From an uncultured Coriobacteriales bacterium (GTDB lineage: Bacteria > Actinomycetota > Coriobacteriia > Coriobacteriales > UMGS124): a stretch of 14,154 nucleotides of DNA. Positions 1-8,600 of this stretch are shown piece after piece. Numbering within the stretch: position 1 is the first letter of the stretch; each line of letters starts with the position of its first letter. The stretch spans positions 1 through 14,154 of the forward strand of contig CAIFEU010000031.1 in assembly GCA_903789505.1 (NCBI GenBank), in the 5' to 3' direction. A program made the translations under genes and the position numbers. The notes beneath the pieces were generated by a model. It saw only the letters and a program-made list of their open reading frames with translations, searched no databases and was not told the DNA's origin.

Positions 1-749
1 CGACCGAGTCGGTCGCGAACCACTGGGTCCTGACCCTCGCCGCGACCGCGGGCGCCCTGCTGCTCGCGCTGGGGTCGGCGTGCTGCGCGGGCGAGGGGCA
101 CGAGTGGCGCCTGAGCCGCATATGCGCCGTGGAGCTGGTCACGCTGCTCATGCTCGCCCCGGCGATGGAGGGCGTCTGGCTCCTGGGCGACCTGGCGACC
201 ATGACCTGCCACTTCCTGGTGACGATGCTGGTGTGGGTGGTGCTCGTGCGCATGGCTCACGAGTGGCGCATGGACGTCGTTGACGTCTTCGCGCCCGGGA
301 TGGCCGCCTCGAGCGCGGGGGTGCTCGCGGGGACGATGCTCGGCAGCGTCGTCGTGTCGTTCCTGCGCCTCGACCTACGCTCGGGCTACCTCATCGCCCT
401 CGGCTGCGCCGTCATGGTGATGGTGGCGCTGCTGTTCCTGCTTGACGACAGGGCGATGGTCGTCCTGATCAACGCCGACGACGCGCGCCCGTCCTCCCCG
501 CGGCGCTTCGCCGTGCGCGTGGGTGAGGTCGCCCGCGAGGCGGGGCTGACCCCGCGCGAGACCGAGGTCATGGTGCTGGTGGCCAAGGGGCGCACCGCGC
601 AGCGCATCCAGGAGGAGCTCGGCATCTCCGCCGGCACCACCAACACGCACCTCAACCATGTGTATCGCAAGCTCGGGGTCCACGACCGCCAGCAGATGCT
701 CGACCTGCTGGAGTCCGACGCCGACGCGGTCGGCCACCTGGCGTCGTAG
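1..749 (+). CDS. LuxR-family membrane-associated transcriptional regulator (5' truncated)
   Basis: The reading frame is open from the left edge of the window (first complete codon at base 3) to TAG at 747-749, so the N-terminus lies outside. An internal GTG at 129 is not a convincing start because the frame is already coding for a membrane helix before it. About five hydrophobic segments are visible (for example around 24-75, 129-185, 195-245, 298-360 and 385-440). A GerE/LuxR-type winged helix-turn-helix follows at about 546-711, starting LTPRETEV and containing GRTAQRIQEELGIS and NTHLNHVYRKLGV, all classic family signatures. Polytopic-membrane LuxR regulators of this kind are very common in Coriobacteriia and probably sense something at the membrane while binding DNA in the cytoplasm; the signal is unknown. 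There is no receiver domain in the visible part. It precedes the pilus locus on the same strand but is about 1.2 kb from the pilin gene, so control of the pilus is only a possibility. Confidence 0.85.
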   Translation, partial: TESVANHWVLTLAATAGALLLALGSACCAGEGHEWRLSRICAVELVTLLMLAPAMEGVWLLGDLATMTCHFLVTMLVWVVLVRMAHEWRMDVVDVFAPGMAASSAGVLAGTMLGSVVVSFLRLDLRSGYLIALGCAVMVMVALLFLLDDRAMVVLINADDARPSSPRRFAVRVGEVAREAGLTPRETEVMVLVAKGRTAQRIQEELGISAGTTNTHLNHVYRKLGVHDRQQMLDLLESDADAVGHLAS

Positions 750-867
750 CGGGCGAGCGCGGGTGTGGGGCGCGCGGGGCGCTCCGCGGGTGAGGGGCGC
801 ACGCGGGCGCGGGGACGCGCTGGCGGGGGCGGACGCCTGCGGGGCCCGCTGCCGGTGGGTTGCCGAC

Positions 868-1026
868 TTCTGGCTGCAAAGCTGGGTTGGGGGCGCCGCC
901 CCGGGGCACTTCTGTGAGCTTCGTACGTGAGACGATGAGCTGACCTGCGCCGATGCGCGGGGCGGAAGCCGAGGGCCGCTCCGGAAGGCTGGAACGGACG
1001 TCCCCAACCCCGGTCTGCCGCCAAAA
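868..1026. repeat. Imperfect long inverted repeat, arms 868-895 and 999-1026
   Basis: The left arm (868-895, beginning TTCTGGCTGCAAAG) and the reverse complement of the right arm (999-1026, reading TTTTGGCGGCAGAC) match at 22 of 28 positions by hand alignment, including the uninterrupted block GGGTTGGGG. Weaker similarity continues outwards from both arms (GCCGG and GCCG blocks), so the full arms may be about 40 nt. The spacer is 103 nt. This looks like a degenerate palindromic intergenic element or the remnant of a small miniature mobile element. I see no further copy in this window and no transposase. Confidence 0.5.
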
Positions 1027-1159
1027 GCGGCGGGCCTGCCGGCAGAGCCCGCGCGCGTGTCCGGCGCGTGCCGCCATGAGCCGCCTCGCTGAGCCTGCCT
1101 GCCGCGTCTCCGACCGCCGCGCTGTCATGCCCGCCGTTCCTCATGCCCCCATAAACGGA

Positions 1160-1183
1160 GGCCGGCCGACATCTCTGCCGGCC
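1160..1183. other. GC-rich hairpin, 7-bp perfect stem
   Basis: GGCCGGC (1160-1166) pairs perfectly with GCCGGCC (1177-1183) around a 10-nt loop; a shifted CGGCCGG pairing is also possible. No T-tract follows on either strand, so it is not a standard intrinsic terminator. It lies just upstream of a strong GGAGGAG ribosome-binding sequence at 1188-1194. Confidence 0.45.
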
Positions 1184-1202
1184 GGATGGAGGAGTGGTGC
1201 CT

Positions 1203-1466
1203 ATGGTGACGAGCGCGAGGAGGGTCGCTGTTTCGTCTCTGTGCGCCGGTGGGTTCGGATCTGCGGTTCCTTGCCCGCTGACGATTCGAATACTAGGCTC
1301 GGGCGGCTCGCGTGTCGCCAGCCAGAGCGCTTGTTATCGTCTCGTGACGCCCAACAAAACGCTTGGTTTTCTGAAAGCCCAGTTCACCGGCCATACGAAG
1401 CCGGCGGGGAGGATGTTCGGCGGTGCCCGGTGTCGGCATGGGCGCCCGCGCTCGTTCGGCGCCTGA
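1203..1466 (+). CDS. Doubtful small ORF, 87 aa, unknown
   Basis: ATG 1203 is preceded by GGAGGAG (1188-1194) with an 8-nt spacer, about as good a Shine-Dalgarno site as any in the window, and the frame runs to TGA at 1464-1466. The product starts MVTSARRVAVSSLCAGGFG, slightly signal-like, then becomes basic with no recognisable domain. Third codon positions show less G/C preference than the pilus genes, which argues against a long-conserved gene. The GTG codons at 1194 and 1197 overlap or abut the ribosome-binding sequence and are less likely starts. It could be a leader peptide, a gene remnant or chance. I do not recognise it. Confidence 0.2.
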   Translation: MVTSARRVAVSSLCAGGFGSAVPCPLTIRILGSGGSRVASQSACYRLVTPNKTLGFLKAQFTGHTKPAGRMFGGARCRHGRPRSFGA

Positions 1467-1544
1467 GGACGCATGGGGCGGGGCGGACCTGGACGAGGGC
1501 TTCGCCAAGGACCCGCGCATCCTCGTCGCTTCATCATGCGTCTG

Positions 1545-1735
<191 letters not shown>

Positions 1736-1962
1736 CCTGCCGCGTCAGTCGAGGTTGCGGGCAAAATGCCGGGAGGCCGCCTTCCGACGGGGTTGGATTG
1801 GCCTGGCACGTCGCGGTGGCGGTTTTCCGCATTCCGCAACAGGTGGGAGGCTCGAAGGGGAGGTGGGCAGCCTGCGCAAAGACGTCACGCAGCCAGGGTG
1901 CGACTACGAGGACAGGCGCGCCCAAGGCCAGAGGGATGACGAGACAGGAAGAAGGGGAAGAC
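1736..1962 (+). other. Probable 5' untranslated leader of the pilus operon
   Basis: GC-rich non-coding stretch between the AT-rich island and the pilin start. The pilin frame stays open upstream through this stretch, but the encoded residues do not look like a protein. The ribosome-binding sequence GAAGAAGGGGAAG ends a few bases before ATG 1963. I see no recognisable riboswitch consensus and no strong terminator-like hairpin. Confidence 0.4.
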
Positions 1963-3477
1963 ATGAGTAAGGCGAGCAGAATCCTTAGAGGCGTGCTCGT
2001 GGCGGTTGCGACGATCGCCATGGCGATTGTGCTCGTGCCCTCGCTGGTGAGGCCTGCGTATGCGGCGGAGGCGTCGGCGGCGACGGATGCGACGCACGAT
2101 TTGACCATCACGGGCACGAGGACCGGCCACACCTACGAGGCATACCAGATTTTCACAGGCGACCTCTCGACAAACGAAGACGGCAACAAGGTCCTCTCCA
2201 ACGTCTCCTGGGGCGAGGGCGTCACCTATACGGGTGAACTCAAGAGCGCGGAGGCGGTCGCCGGGGAGCTCGATGCCGGGAAGGTCTAAATCGACGAGCT
2301 TGCGAGTCAGCTGACGCTGACCAAGCCGAAGAAGACCGTGGAGTCCAGTGCGGGCACGACCGTGTTTGAGGGCCTGCCGAACGGCTACTATCTCGTGAAG
2401 GACAAGGACAAGACGCAGGATGGCAAGCAGGACGCCTACACGAGCATCATTGTGCAGGTCGTCGGTGACACCACCGTCCAGGTGAAGTCCGACGTTCCCA
2501 CGGTGATCAAGAAGGTCAAGGACACCAACCTGTCCACAGGCGCGCTGACCGACTGGCAGGACTCCGCGGACTACAACATCGGCGACTCGATTCCCTACCA
2601 GGTCACGGGTACCGTGGCGAGCAACGTGGCCGACTATACGACTTACGCCTACGCGTTCCACGACACCATGTCCAAGGGCCTCACGTACAACAATGACTAC
2701 AAGATTACGATTGACGATTTGGACGTCACGTCGCAGTTCACGCAGGACGTCGTAAAGAATGGGGACGGCACCACGACGGTTACGTGGTCAATCGCCGACC
2801 TCAAGCAGGCGAGCAAGACGCTCAACGCGAGCAGCCACGTCGTCATGCAGTACACGTGCACTCTCAACGAAAATGCAGTCATCGGCGCTGCGGGCAACCC
2901 GAACGAGGTCAACCTGACCTTCTCGAACAACCCCAATGCGGGCGGGAAGGACTCGACGGGCAAGACGCCGGACGACAAGAACATCGTCTTCACCTATAAG
3001 GTGGTCGTGAACAAGGTCGACGCCCAGAGCAAACCGCTTGCCGGTGCCGCGTTCACCCTGCAGCGCAAGATGCCCGACGGCTCGTACGCGGACGTCAAGA
3101 CGATTTCCGCCGACGACAAGACCACCACCTTCAATTTCGAGGGGCTTTCCGACGGCATCTACAGGCTGGTGGAGAGCACAGTCCCCGAGGGCTACAACAA
3201 GGCCGACGACATCGAGTTCACGGTGACCGCCAGCCATGAAATCGAGTCGCCTGACCCGAAGCTCATGTCGTTGACGGGCAAGCCGGAGACGGGTGAGATC
3301 GAATTCACTCCGGACGTCAAAGAGGGCTCCCTGACGACCACCGTTCAGAACAGGAAGGGCTCCACGCTGCCGTCAACCGGCGGCATGGGCACCACGGTGC
3401 TGTACGTCGGCGGCGCGGCGATCGTCCTTGCTTCTGCGGCTGGCGTCATCGCTCTGCGTCGCGGCAAGAAGAACTAG
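1963..3477 (+). pseudogene. SpaA-type major pilin, interrupted by an in-frame TAA at 2287-2289
   Basis: ATG 1963 follows a purine-rich ribosome binding site; TAG ends the frame at 3475-3477. The full frame is 504 codons, with an ochre stop as codon 109. Both parts (1963-2289 and 2290-3477) are in the same frame and read as one pilin. Signal peptide about 1-34, cleavage near AYA/AEA. Residues from about 46 (LTITGTRTGHTYEAYQIF) form the usual pilin N-terminal domain. K175 in VQVKSDVPT is the likely equivalent of the pilin-motif lysine. A fimbrial isopeptide (D2-type) domain covers about 185-340. A SpaA domain at about 346-430 has the E-box glutamate E403 in YRLVESTVPEGY. LPSTG at 469-473 is followed by a hydrophobic helix and RRGKKN. 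The product would be polymerised by the adjacent sortase into the shaft. As written, translation yields a secreted 108-residue stub. A GTG at 2338 could restart translation but would give no signal peptide. This may be a pseudogene, a recent nonsense allele or a base-call error; the rest of the frame shows no decay. Confidence 0.9.
2287..2289 (+). other. Premature TAA stop within the pilin frame
   Basis: The codon reads TAA between GTC (V108) and ATC (I110). The continuation IDELASQLTLTKP leads straight into VFEGLPNGYYLVKDK, a typical pilin N-domain segment, so the frame is unchanged. One substitution from a sense codon suffices (for example TAC, CAA, GAA or AAA). It is not explained by an insertion or deletion. 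Confidence 0.95.
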
Positions 3478-3490
3478 CGGTTGCGACACG

Positions 3491-3516
3491 CGGCGGGTCC
3501 GGCGACGGGCCCGCCG
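3491..3516 (+). other. Intercistronic hairpin between pilin and sortase genes
   Basis: CGGCGGGTCC (3491-3500) pairs with GGGCCCGCCG (3507-3516) over 10 positions with one G-U, loop GGCGAC. It starts 13 nt after the pilin stop and ends 30 nt before the preferred sortase start. No T-tract follows, so it is more likely a stability or attenuation element than a full terminator. It would fit higher production of shaft pilin than of sortase. Confidence 0.6.
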
Positions 3517-3546
3517 CCGGTGCCGTACGGGAGGGAATGGGTCGGC

Positions 3547-4395
3547 GTGAGGAAGCTTCTCGAGGTCCTGCTGGCCTGCGCCTTCGTGTTCGGCATCGGC
3601 ATGCTGCTCTATCCCACCGTCAGCGACTGGTGGAATGACATGCACCAGTCGCGGGCGGTGGCCGCATACCAGGAGACGGTGGTCAACGCGTCGGAGGACG
3701 AGCGCAACGCGCTGTGGAGCGCGGCGGTGGCGTACAACCAGCGCATGCCGCGCGACAAGGGACGCTTTACCCTGACGGATGAGGAGAAGGACGCGTACGA
3801 GTCGCTGCTGGACGTCTCGGGCACGGGAATCATGGGCTACGTCGAGATTCCCAAGATCGATGTCAGCCTCCCCATCTACCATGGGATGGACGACACGATC
3901 CTCCAGGTCGCCATCGGGCACATCCCCGGCAGCTCGCTGCCGGTCGGGGGCCTGGGGACGCACTGCGTGATCTCGGGACACCGAGGGCTGCCCTCGGCGC
4001 GGCTGTTCTCCGACATCGATAAGCTCGAGGTCGGCGATCGCTTCACGCTGCACGTGCTTGACCGGACCCTCACGTACGAGGTCGACCAGATCAAGACCGT
4101 GCTGCCCGATGATCTGGACGACCTTGCCATCGAGCCCGACAAGGACCTCTGCACGCTGGTGACGTGCACGCCGTATGGCGTGAACACGCACCGCCTTCTG
4201 GTACGTGGCCACCGAGTGGCCGAGGATTACGCGCCGGCGCCCGACGACGAGCCGGTGCAGCAGGTGGACCCGCGGTCCGAGGCGCTGGCGGTCGGCGCCA
4301 TCGCGCTCGCGTCGCTGCTCGTGGTGTTTGGGCATCGGGCGATGCGGCGTCGGCGGTCGCTGCAGGACGAGGGTCGAGGCAAGACGGAGGCTTGA
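3547..4395 (+). CDS. Class C (pilin-polymerising) sortase
   Basis: Membrane-anchored cysteine transpeptidase that should cleave the LPXTG-type signals of the pilins and link them to a lysine of the next subunit. I prefer GTG 3547 (282 aa): GGGAGGG at 3529-3535 is 11 nt upstream and translation begins directly at an N-terminal membrane helix (RKLLEVLLACAFVFGIGMLLYP). The frame is open further upstream (TTG 3481, GTG 3520), but that part overlaps the hairpin. Catalytic residues are clear: H145 in ISGHRGLPSA, C207 in TLVTCTPYG and R216 in NTHRLLVRGH. The motifs GYVEIPKIDVSLPIYHG and GSSLPVGG, plus a C-terminal helix at about 240-257 ending in basic residues, are class C features. The usual DP-aromatic lid motif is not evident; the corresponding stretch reads RMPRDKGRFTLTDEE. 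Its TGA overlaps the next gene's ATG by one base (ATGA-type coupling in the form TGATG). Confidence 0.92.
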   Translation: MRKLLEVLLACAFVFGIGMLLYPTVSDWWNDMHQSRAVAAYQETVVNASEDERNALWSAAVAYNQRMPRDKGRFTLTDEEKDAYESLLDVSGTGIMGYVEIPKIDVSLPIYHGMDDTILQVAIGHIPGSSLPVGGLGTHCVISGHRGLPSARLFSDIDKLEVGDRFTLHVLDRTLTYEVDQIKTVLPDDLDDLAIEPDKDLCTLVTCTPYGVNTHRLLVRGHRVAEDYAPAPDDEPVQQVDPRSEALAVGAIALASLLVVFGHRAMRRRRSLQDEGRGKTEA

Positions 4396-5540
4396 TGGGC
4401 ATGTTTACAGGGTTTGCGCTCGGTGAACGCGCACAGACACCGGTATCGACGCGCCAATTCCGCGGCACGTTCGCCAAGCTTGCCGCCGTCTGCCTTGCGG
4501 CATGCCTTGCCTTGCTCATCGCGGGTCCCGCGCGTGCCGTCGCATCGCAGGACGTCCCGGTGTCCGGCCCGGTGGATACCACGCGCCCCTGCAGCATCAG
4601 CCTGCGAGACTGCCAGGTGGACGGGCAGACGTTCACGGCATACCGCATCGCGTCCGTGAACGCCGACGGCTCACTGACGGCGGTTGACGCGCTCGGTGCG
4701 GCGGTCGCGCAGACGGGCATCGACCCGGCGGGCCTGGCGGACGCCTTCTCTTCTGAGCTGCGCACGGCTGCGCTGACGTACGAGGGCTTCGTCGTTGCGG
4801 ACCCCGACGCGTTCCAGAGCGCCTCCGCGGTCGCGGCGGGCGGAGAGGCCGTGCTTACGGGCCTCATGCCCGGCCTGTACCTGCTGCGCGCAAGCACGAT
4901 GACGGTCGACGGGACCACGTATGAGTCGGACCCCTACCTCATCGCGCTGCCGCAGATGGACGAGGACGGCGCGTACGTCTACGAGGGCTCGGTGAGCGCC
5001 GATAAGGTGACCGTGGCGCGCGTGAGAAGCTACGAGAACAAGGTGACGAAGGTTTGGAGCGGCGACGACCCGGCGACGCGGCCGAGCTCGGTGAGCGTGC
5101 AGATCTTCGACGGCACGACGCTTGCGGCGCAGGTCGAGCTGAGCGCCGCCAACGACTGGACGTACACGTGGGAGGGCGCGGGCGACTGGTCCGTCCGCGA
5201 GCTCATGGACGGCATGGACGGCTACGCGTGCTCGGTCGACCTGGCGCTGACGCTCGCGGACGCATCCGGCGAGCCCGTCTCCGCGGAGAAGTTGGCCGAA
5301 GGCTTGTCGGCGGGTGGCGCAGAGGCTGACACGCTCCAGACGGCGTTCACGGTCACGAACACGTCGCGGACTCCCGCAACGCCAGGCGAAACGACGCCCG
5401 CAGGCGAGCGCGTCCCCAAGACGGGCGACGAGACCGACCTACTGCCAATCGTCGCTGCGGCGCTGCTCGGCTCCTGCGCGGTGGCGTGCGCAGCGGTGAT
5501 GCTCGCGCGAGGCGCCTCGAGGCGTCGGCGCGATCGCTAG
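4395..5540 (+). CDS. Minor (probably basal) pilin with Cna_B domain and VPKTG sorting signal
   Basis: 381 aa. The ATG at 4395 shares its A with the sortase stop, and GGAGG (4386-4390) lies 4 nt upstream; ATG 4401, two codons later, has better spacing and is possible. Translation is probably coupled to the sortase. Signal peptide about 1-50 (hydrophobic LAAVCLAACLALLIAGPARA). The first mature domain (about 65-205) has QTFTAYRIASV and MPGLYLLRAS, resembling the N-domain of FctB/SpaB-type minor pilins. A Cna_B-type domain follows at about 213-335 (NKVTKVWSGDDPATRPSSV, WSVREL, TVTNTS), a fold that commonly forms a Lys-Asn isopeptide bond. A Thr/Pro/Glu spacer leads to VPKTG at 340-344, a hydrophobic helix and a basic tail RRRRDR. 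The leucine of LPXTG is replaced by valine. By size and position it may be the wall-anchoring base pilin; this role is inferred. Confidence 0.88.
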   Translation: MGMFTGFALGERAQTPVSTRQFRGTFAKLAAVCLAACLALLIAGPARAVASQDVPVSGPVDTTRPCSISLRDCQVDGQTFTAYRIASVNADGSLTAVDALGAAVAQTGIDPAGLADAFSSELRTAALTYEGFVVADPDAFQSASAVAAGGEAVLTGLMPGLYLLRASTMTVDGTTYESDPYLIALPQMDEDGAYVYEGSVSADKVTVARVRSYENKVTKVWSGDDPATRPSSVSVQIFDGTTLAAQVELSAANDWTYTWEGAGDWSVRELMDGMDGYACSVDLALTLADASGEPVSAEKLAEGLSAGGAEADTLQTAFTVTNTSRTPATPGETTPAGERVPKTGDETDLLPIVAAALLGSCAVACAAVMLARGASRRRRDR

Positions 5541-5661
5541 GGACGACGCGGGGGAGCACGGAGCAAGGCGGGGCAGCGGCGGGGGATGCCGAGACTGGGT
5601 GGATGGCGGCGACTGGGGAGAGGCCGCGGCCGCGCGAGGGTGACGAAGACGGGGGCCGGAA
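5541..5661 (+). other. Short spacer between minor pilin and adhesin
   Basis: 121 nt with no open frame of note; GC-rich with a GGCCGCGGCC palindrome near 5622. No T-tract terminator is seen, so co-transcription of the adhesin with the upstream pilus genes is plausible. Confidence 0.4.
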
Positions 5662-8600
5662 ATGATCAGGCTGTGGGGAGAACAGGCAAGGGTGATTCGC
5701 GGAGGTCGCTCCACCGCTCTGCATGCGATGGCGTTTCTGGTCGTGGGCATCGCGCTTATGGCCGTCTCGTTCACGCTCCTGGCGACGTTTGCGAACGCGC
5801 AGACGGGTGACACCTTCACGGGCGCCATCGACGAATGGTCTGCCGTCTACCAGAAGAGCCCCGACGCCGGGGAGGACGCCTGGGCGCGCGCGGATGGCGC
5901 GGGAGCCCTCGACGAGTCATCGGACCTGCGACTGCGCATCGCCTTCGACATCCCCGCCGACGGACTTGCCGGTGGCGACTCTCTGCGCTACGCGCTGCCG
6001 TCCAGCTTGCAGCTCGGCGATGGTACCCAGGTCGCTGTTTTTGCGAGCGACACGGTGGGCGACTCCGACGAGACATCCGCGCGCGTGATTGGCTATGCGC
6101 AGGTGTTCGGCAACGTGATGACGCTGATCTTCAACAGCGACGTCGCGACGGCGAATGCGACCACGCAGATTTCTGCGCCGACAGCGACGGGCGACAGTGC
6201 CGGCGGCGACGCTGCGACTCCCGAGCAGCTCGTGACCGTCCCCGGCGTGGACATAGCAGGTTTCGTGGACCTTGACTTCGGCTTTGGCCAGCTGACGACT
6301 GACGAGAGCGGCATTGCGCAGCTACCCCTGAACGACTGGCTGACGCTCACCGTCGCGAAGGCGTTGCCGACGTCGGAGCCCGAGGCGGCCGACGAGCAGG
6401 CGCCTGAAGCGGCGCCGGATGCAACGGGCGACGTGGAGCCTGCGGCTGGCTCTGAGCCCGAGCCGGCAGAAGAAGACGTGACGATGCCGGAAGCGTCGGC
6501 AGCGAACGATGTCGAGGAGTCGGCGACGCCTGTCGAGACGACGCCCGCCACCGCGCCTGTTCCGACGGATGTCGATGCCGGCGAGGGTTCCGCCACAGAC
6601 GACGCATCCTCTGCAGGCGACTCCACCGTCGCCGCCCAGGCAGCCTCCAACGCGAGCGACGGCAGTGCCACGACCAACGGGAGCGGAGTGCGCCACGCGG
6701 CGCTTCTGCGTGCGGCTGCTGCGAACTCGACCGGCATCGACTTCACCGACTACCTCACGAACGGCACGGTCGTGCAGAAGCAGGTGAACGGCAAGTGGAC
6801 GGCCGCGACGGAGTTCAACGACGGCGACGACGTGCAGGTGACCATTAACTACTCGCTGCCCAACAACCTGATTACCACCGACAGCCGCACGATCACCTAC
6901 CAGGTCCCCACGGGCATCGCGCCCAACGAGGCGAAGTCCGGGCGCGCGCTCGACGAAAACGGCAAGGAGATCGGCGACTACACCGTCGGCACCGACGGCA
7001 AGGTGACGGTAACCTTCGACAAGGCGTTCGTCGAGCAGGGCGACCTCATCTCCGGCAACGTGACGTTCCGCGGCAAGGTGTACAACACGGGCGACGACGC
7101 GAAGGCGACCATCCACTTCGGCGGCGGGGCCTCCGACATCACGGTGACGAAGCCTGTCGAGGAGAAGAACGACATCTACACGCAGAAGAGCGGGTCCCTG
7201 TCGGCCGATCACAAGACGGCCAGCTACACGGTCACGGTCGGCTCCAACAAGGGCACGAGCGACGCCGTGACGATTGAGGATAAGGTCGACTATTCCGGCA
7301 GCAACAGCACCGGCGCGAAGCCTGTGTACCAGCAGAATTCGCTCAAGATCATGAAGGTGGACGCCTCGGGCGCCACGACCGAGGTCACCGGTTACACGCC
7401 GACGTGGGGCGACAACGACGGCAAGGGTGCAAGCTTCTCGGTGACAGGGCTCCCCGCTCTGGGCGCGAACGAGAAGTACGTGGCAACCTACACGATGGAT
7501 ATGAATCTCGTCGCCGGTGCCACGAAGGTCGACGTCTCGAACGCCGCCGGTGGCACGAGCGGCACCCACAGCAACTGGGCATGGGGCAACGTGTCGTGGC
7601 AACAGCAGCAGGAAGTGCAGAAGTCCGGCTCGTTCGACCCGGCCAGCGGCAAGATCTCCTGGCGCGTCACGGTGAACCCCAACGGCCGCGACGTCTCGGG
7701 CTGGGCCCTCAGTGACGAGCTGCCCGCCGACTGCACGCTGTGGGGCAGCTATACCGTGTGGGGCAAGAACACCGGCACGCTCACGACCGGCGGCTCGAAC
7801 GGCGACAATGAGATCAACTACACGTTCCCGCCGGCGGACAAACTCACGGACGCTCAGAAGACGGACACCTACTACGTGGACTTCTGGACGACCGCGCCTG
7901 CGGGCAACGGTCAGGTTTCCAACACGGCAAAAGTCACGGAGAGCGACGGCAGCACCTACAGCGGCACGACGCCTGTAGACGTCACGCACCGCGACTATGG
8001 CCTCGCAAAGTCGCACACCAACGAGAGCGTCAACGACGACGGTACCCGCACCGAGACGTGGAGCGTGAACGAGACGCTGCCCGACACCCAGCTGACGGGG
8101 TTCACGTACGCCGACACGATTGAGAACGCCGTGGATGCCGACAACAACGACATGGGCGCGGCGAGCCACTACGCGTACGCGGCCGACCTGGAGAGCGACT
8201 TCAGGGACAGGCTCCGCCTGGTGGTCGACAATTACACTGAGTACCGGTACGAGGGCGCCTCGAGCCCCACGCGCTACCACCGCAACGACGACGCGAGCCA
8301 GTCGCACGACACTCGCGACGTGACGTTCACGGTGACGTACCACGACGCCGCCGGCAACGTCGTGGCGCCCACGGATGCCGCGACGCCCGTGAAGAGCTTC
8401 ACGGTCACGCTGGGCTTCGCCGATGGCCAGCAGATCTACGCCAAGAACCTGGTGCTTGACTCGTACCGGACCCACGTGGACACCTCGACGCAGGCCGAGG
8501 GGTCAACCTGGACCGTCAAGAACACCGGCTCGATCCCGGAGAAGACTTCCACGGCATCGCACGACATCACCAAGCCGAAGACCTTCGACAAGCAGGTGTT

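Larger units (their letters stand above)
750..1544. other. Long GC-rich intergenic region, no convincing gene
   Basis: Several open frames cross this stretch on both strands. Their translations are low-complexity Arg/Pro/Ala-rich strings with no recognisable domain, so I treat them as GC-rich artefacts. It holds a weak GC-rich hairpin just after the regulator (stem CGCGG/CCGCG at 773-777 and 784-788), an imperfect long inverted repeat (868-1026), a 7-bp GC hairpin (1160-1183) and one small ORF with a good Shine-Dalgarno sequence (1203-1466). Nothing else is supportable. Confidence 0.5.

Noticed and set aside
1736..1962. Cyclic-di-GMP or other riboswitch in the pilin leader
   Set aside because: I looked for the conserved core of known riboswitches and found only scattered GC-rich dyads.
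2338..3477. Independent pilin gene starting at GTG 2338
   Set aside because: It is the same frame as the upstream signal-peptide-bearing part; starting here would remove the signal peptide and part of the N-domain. Better explained as one interrupted gene.
6322..8475. 717-codon open frame on the minus strand opposite the adhesin
   Set aside because: Its translation is Arg/Val/Gly-rich with no domain, and it lies entirely opposite a well-supported adhesin gene. Long antisense frames are expected in GC-rich genes.
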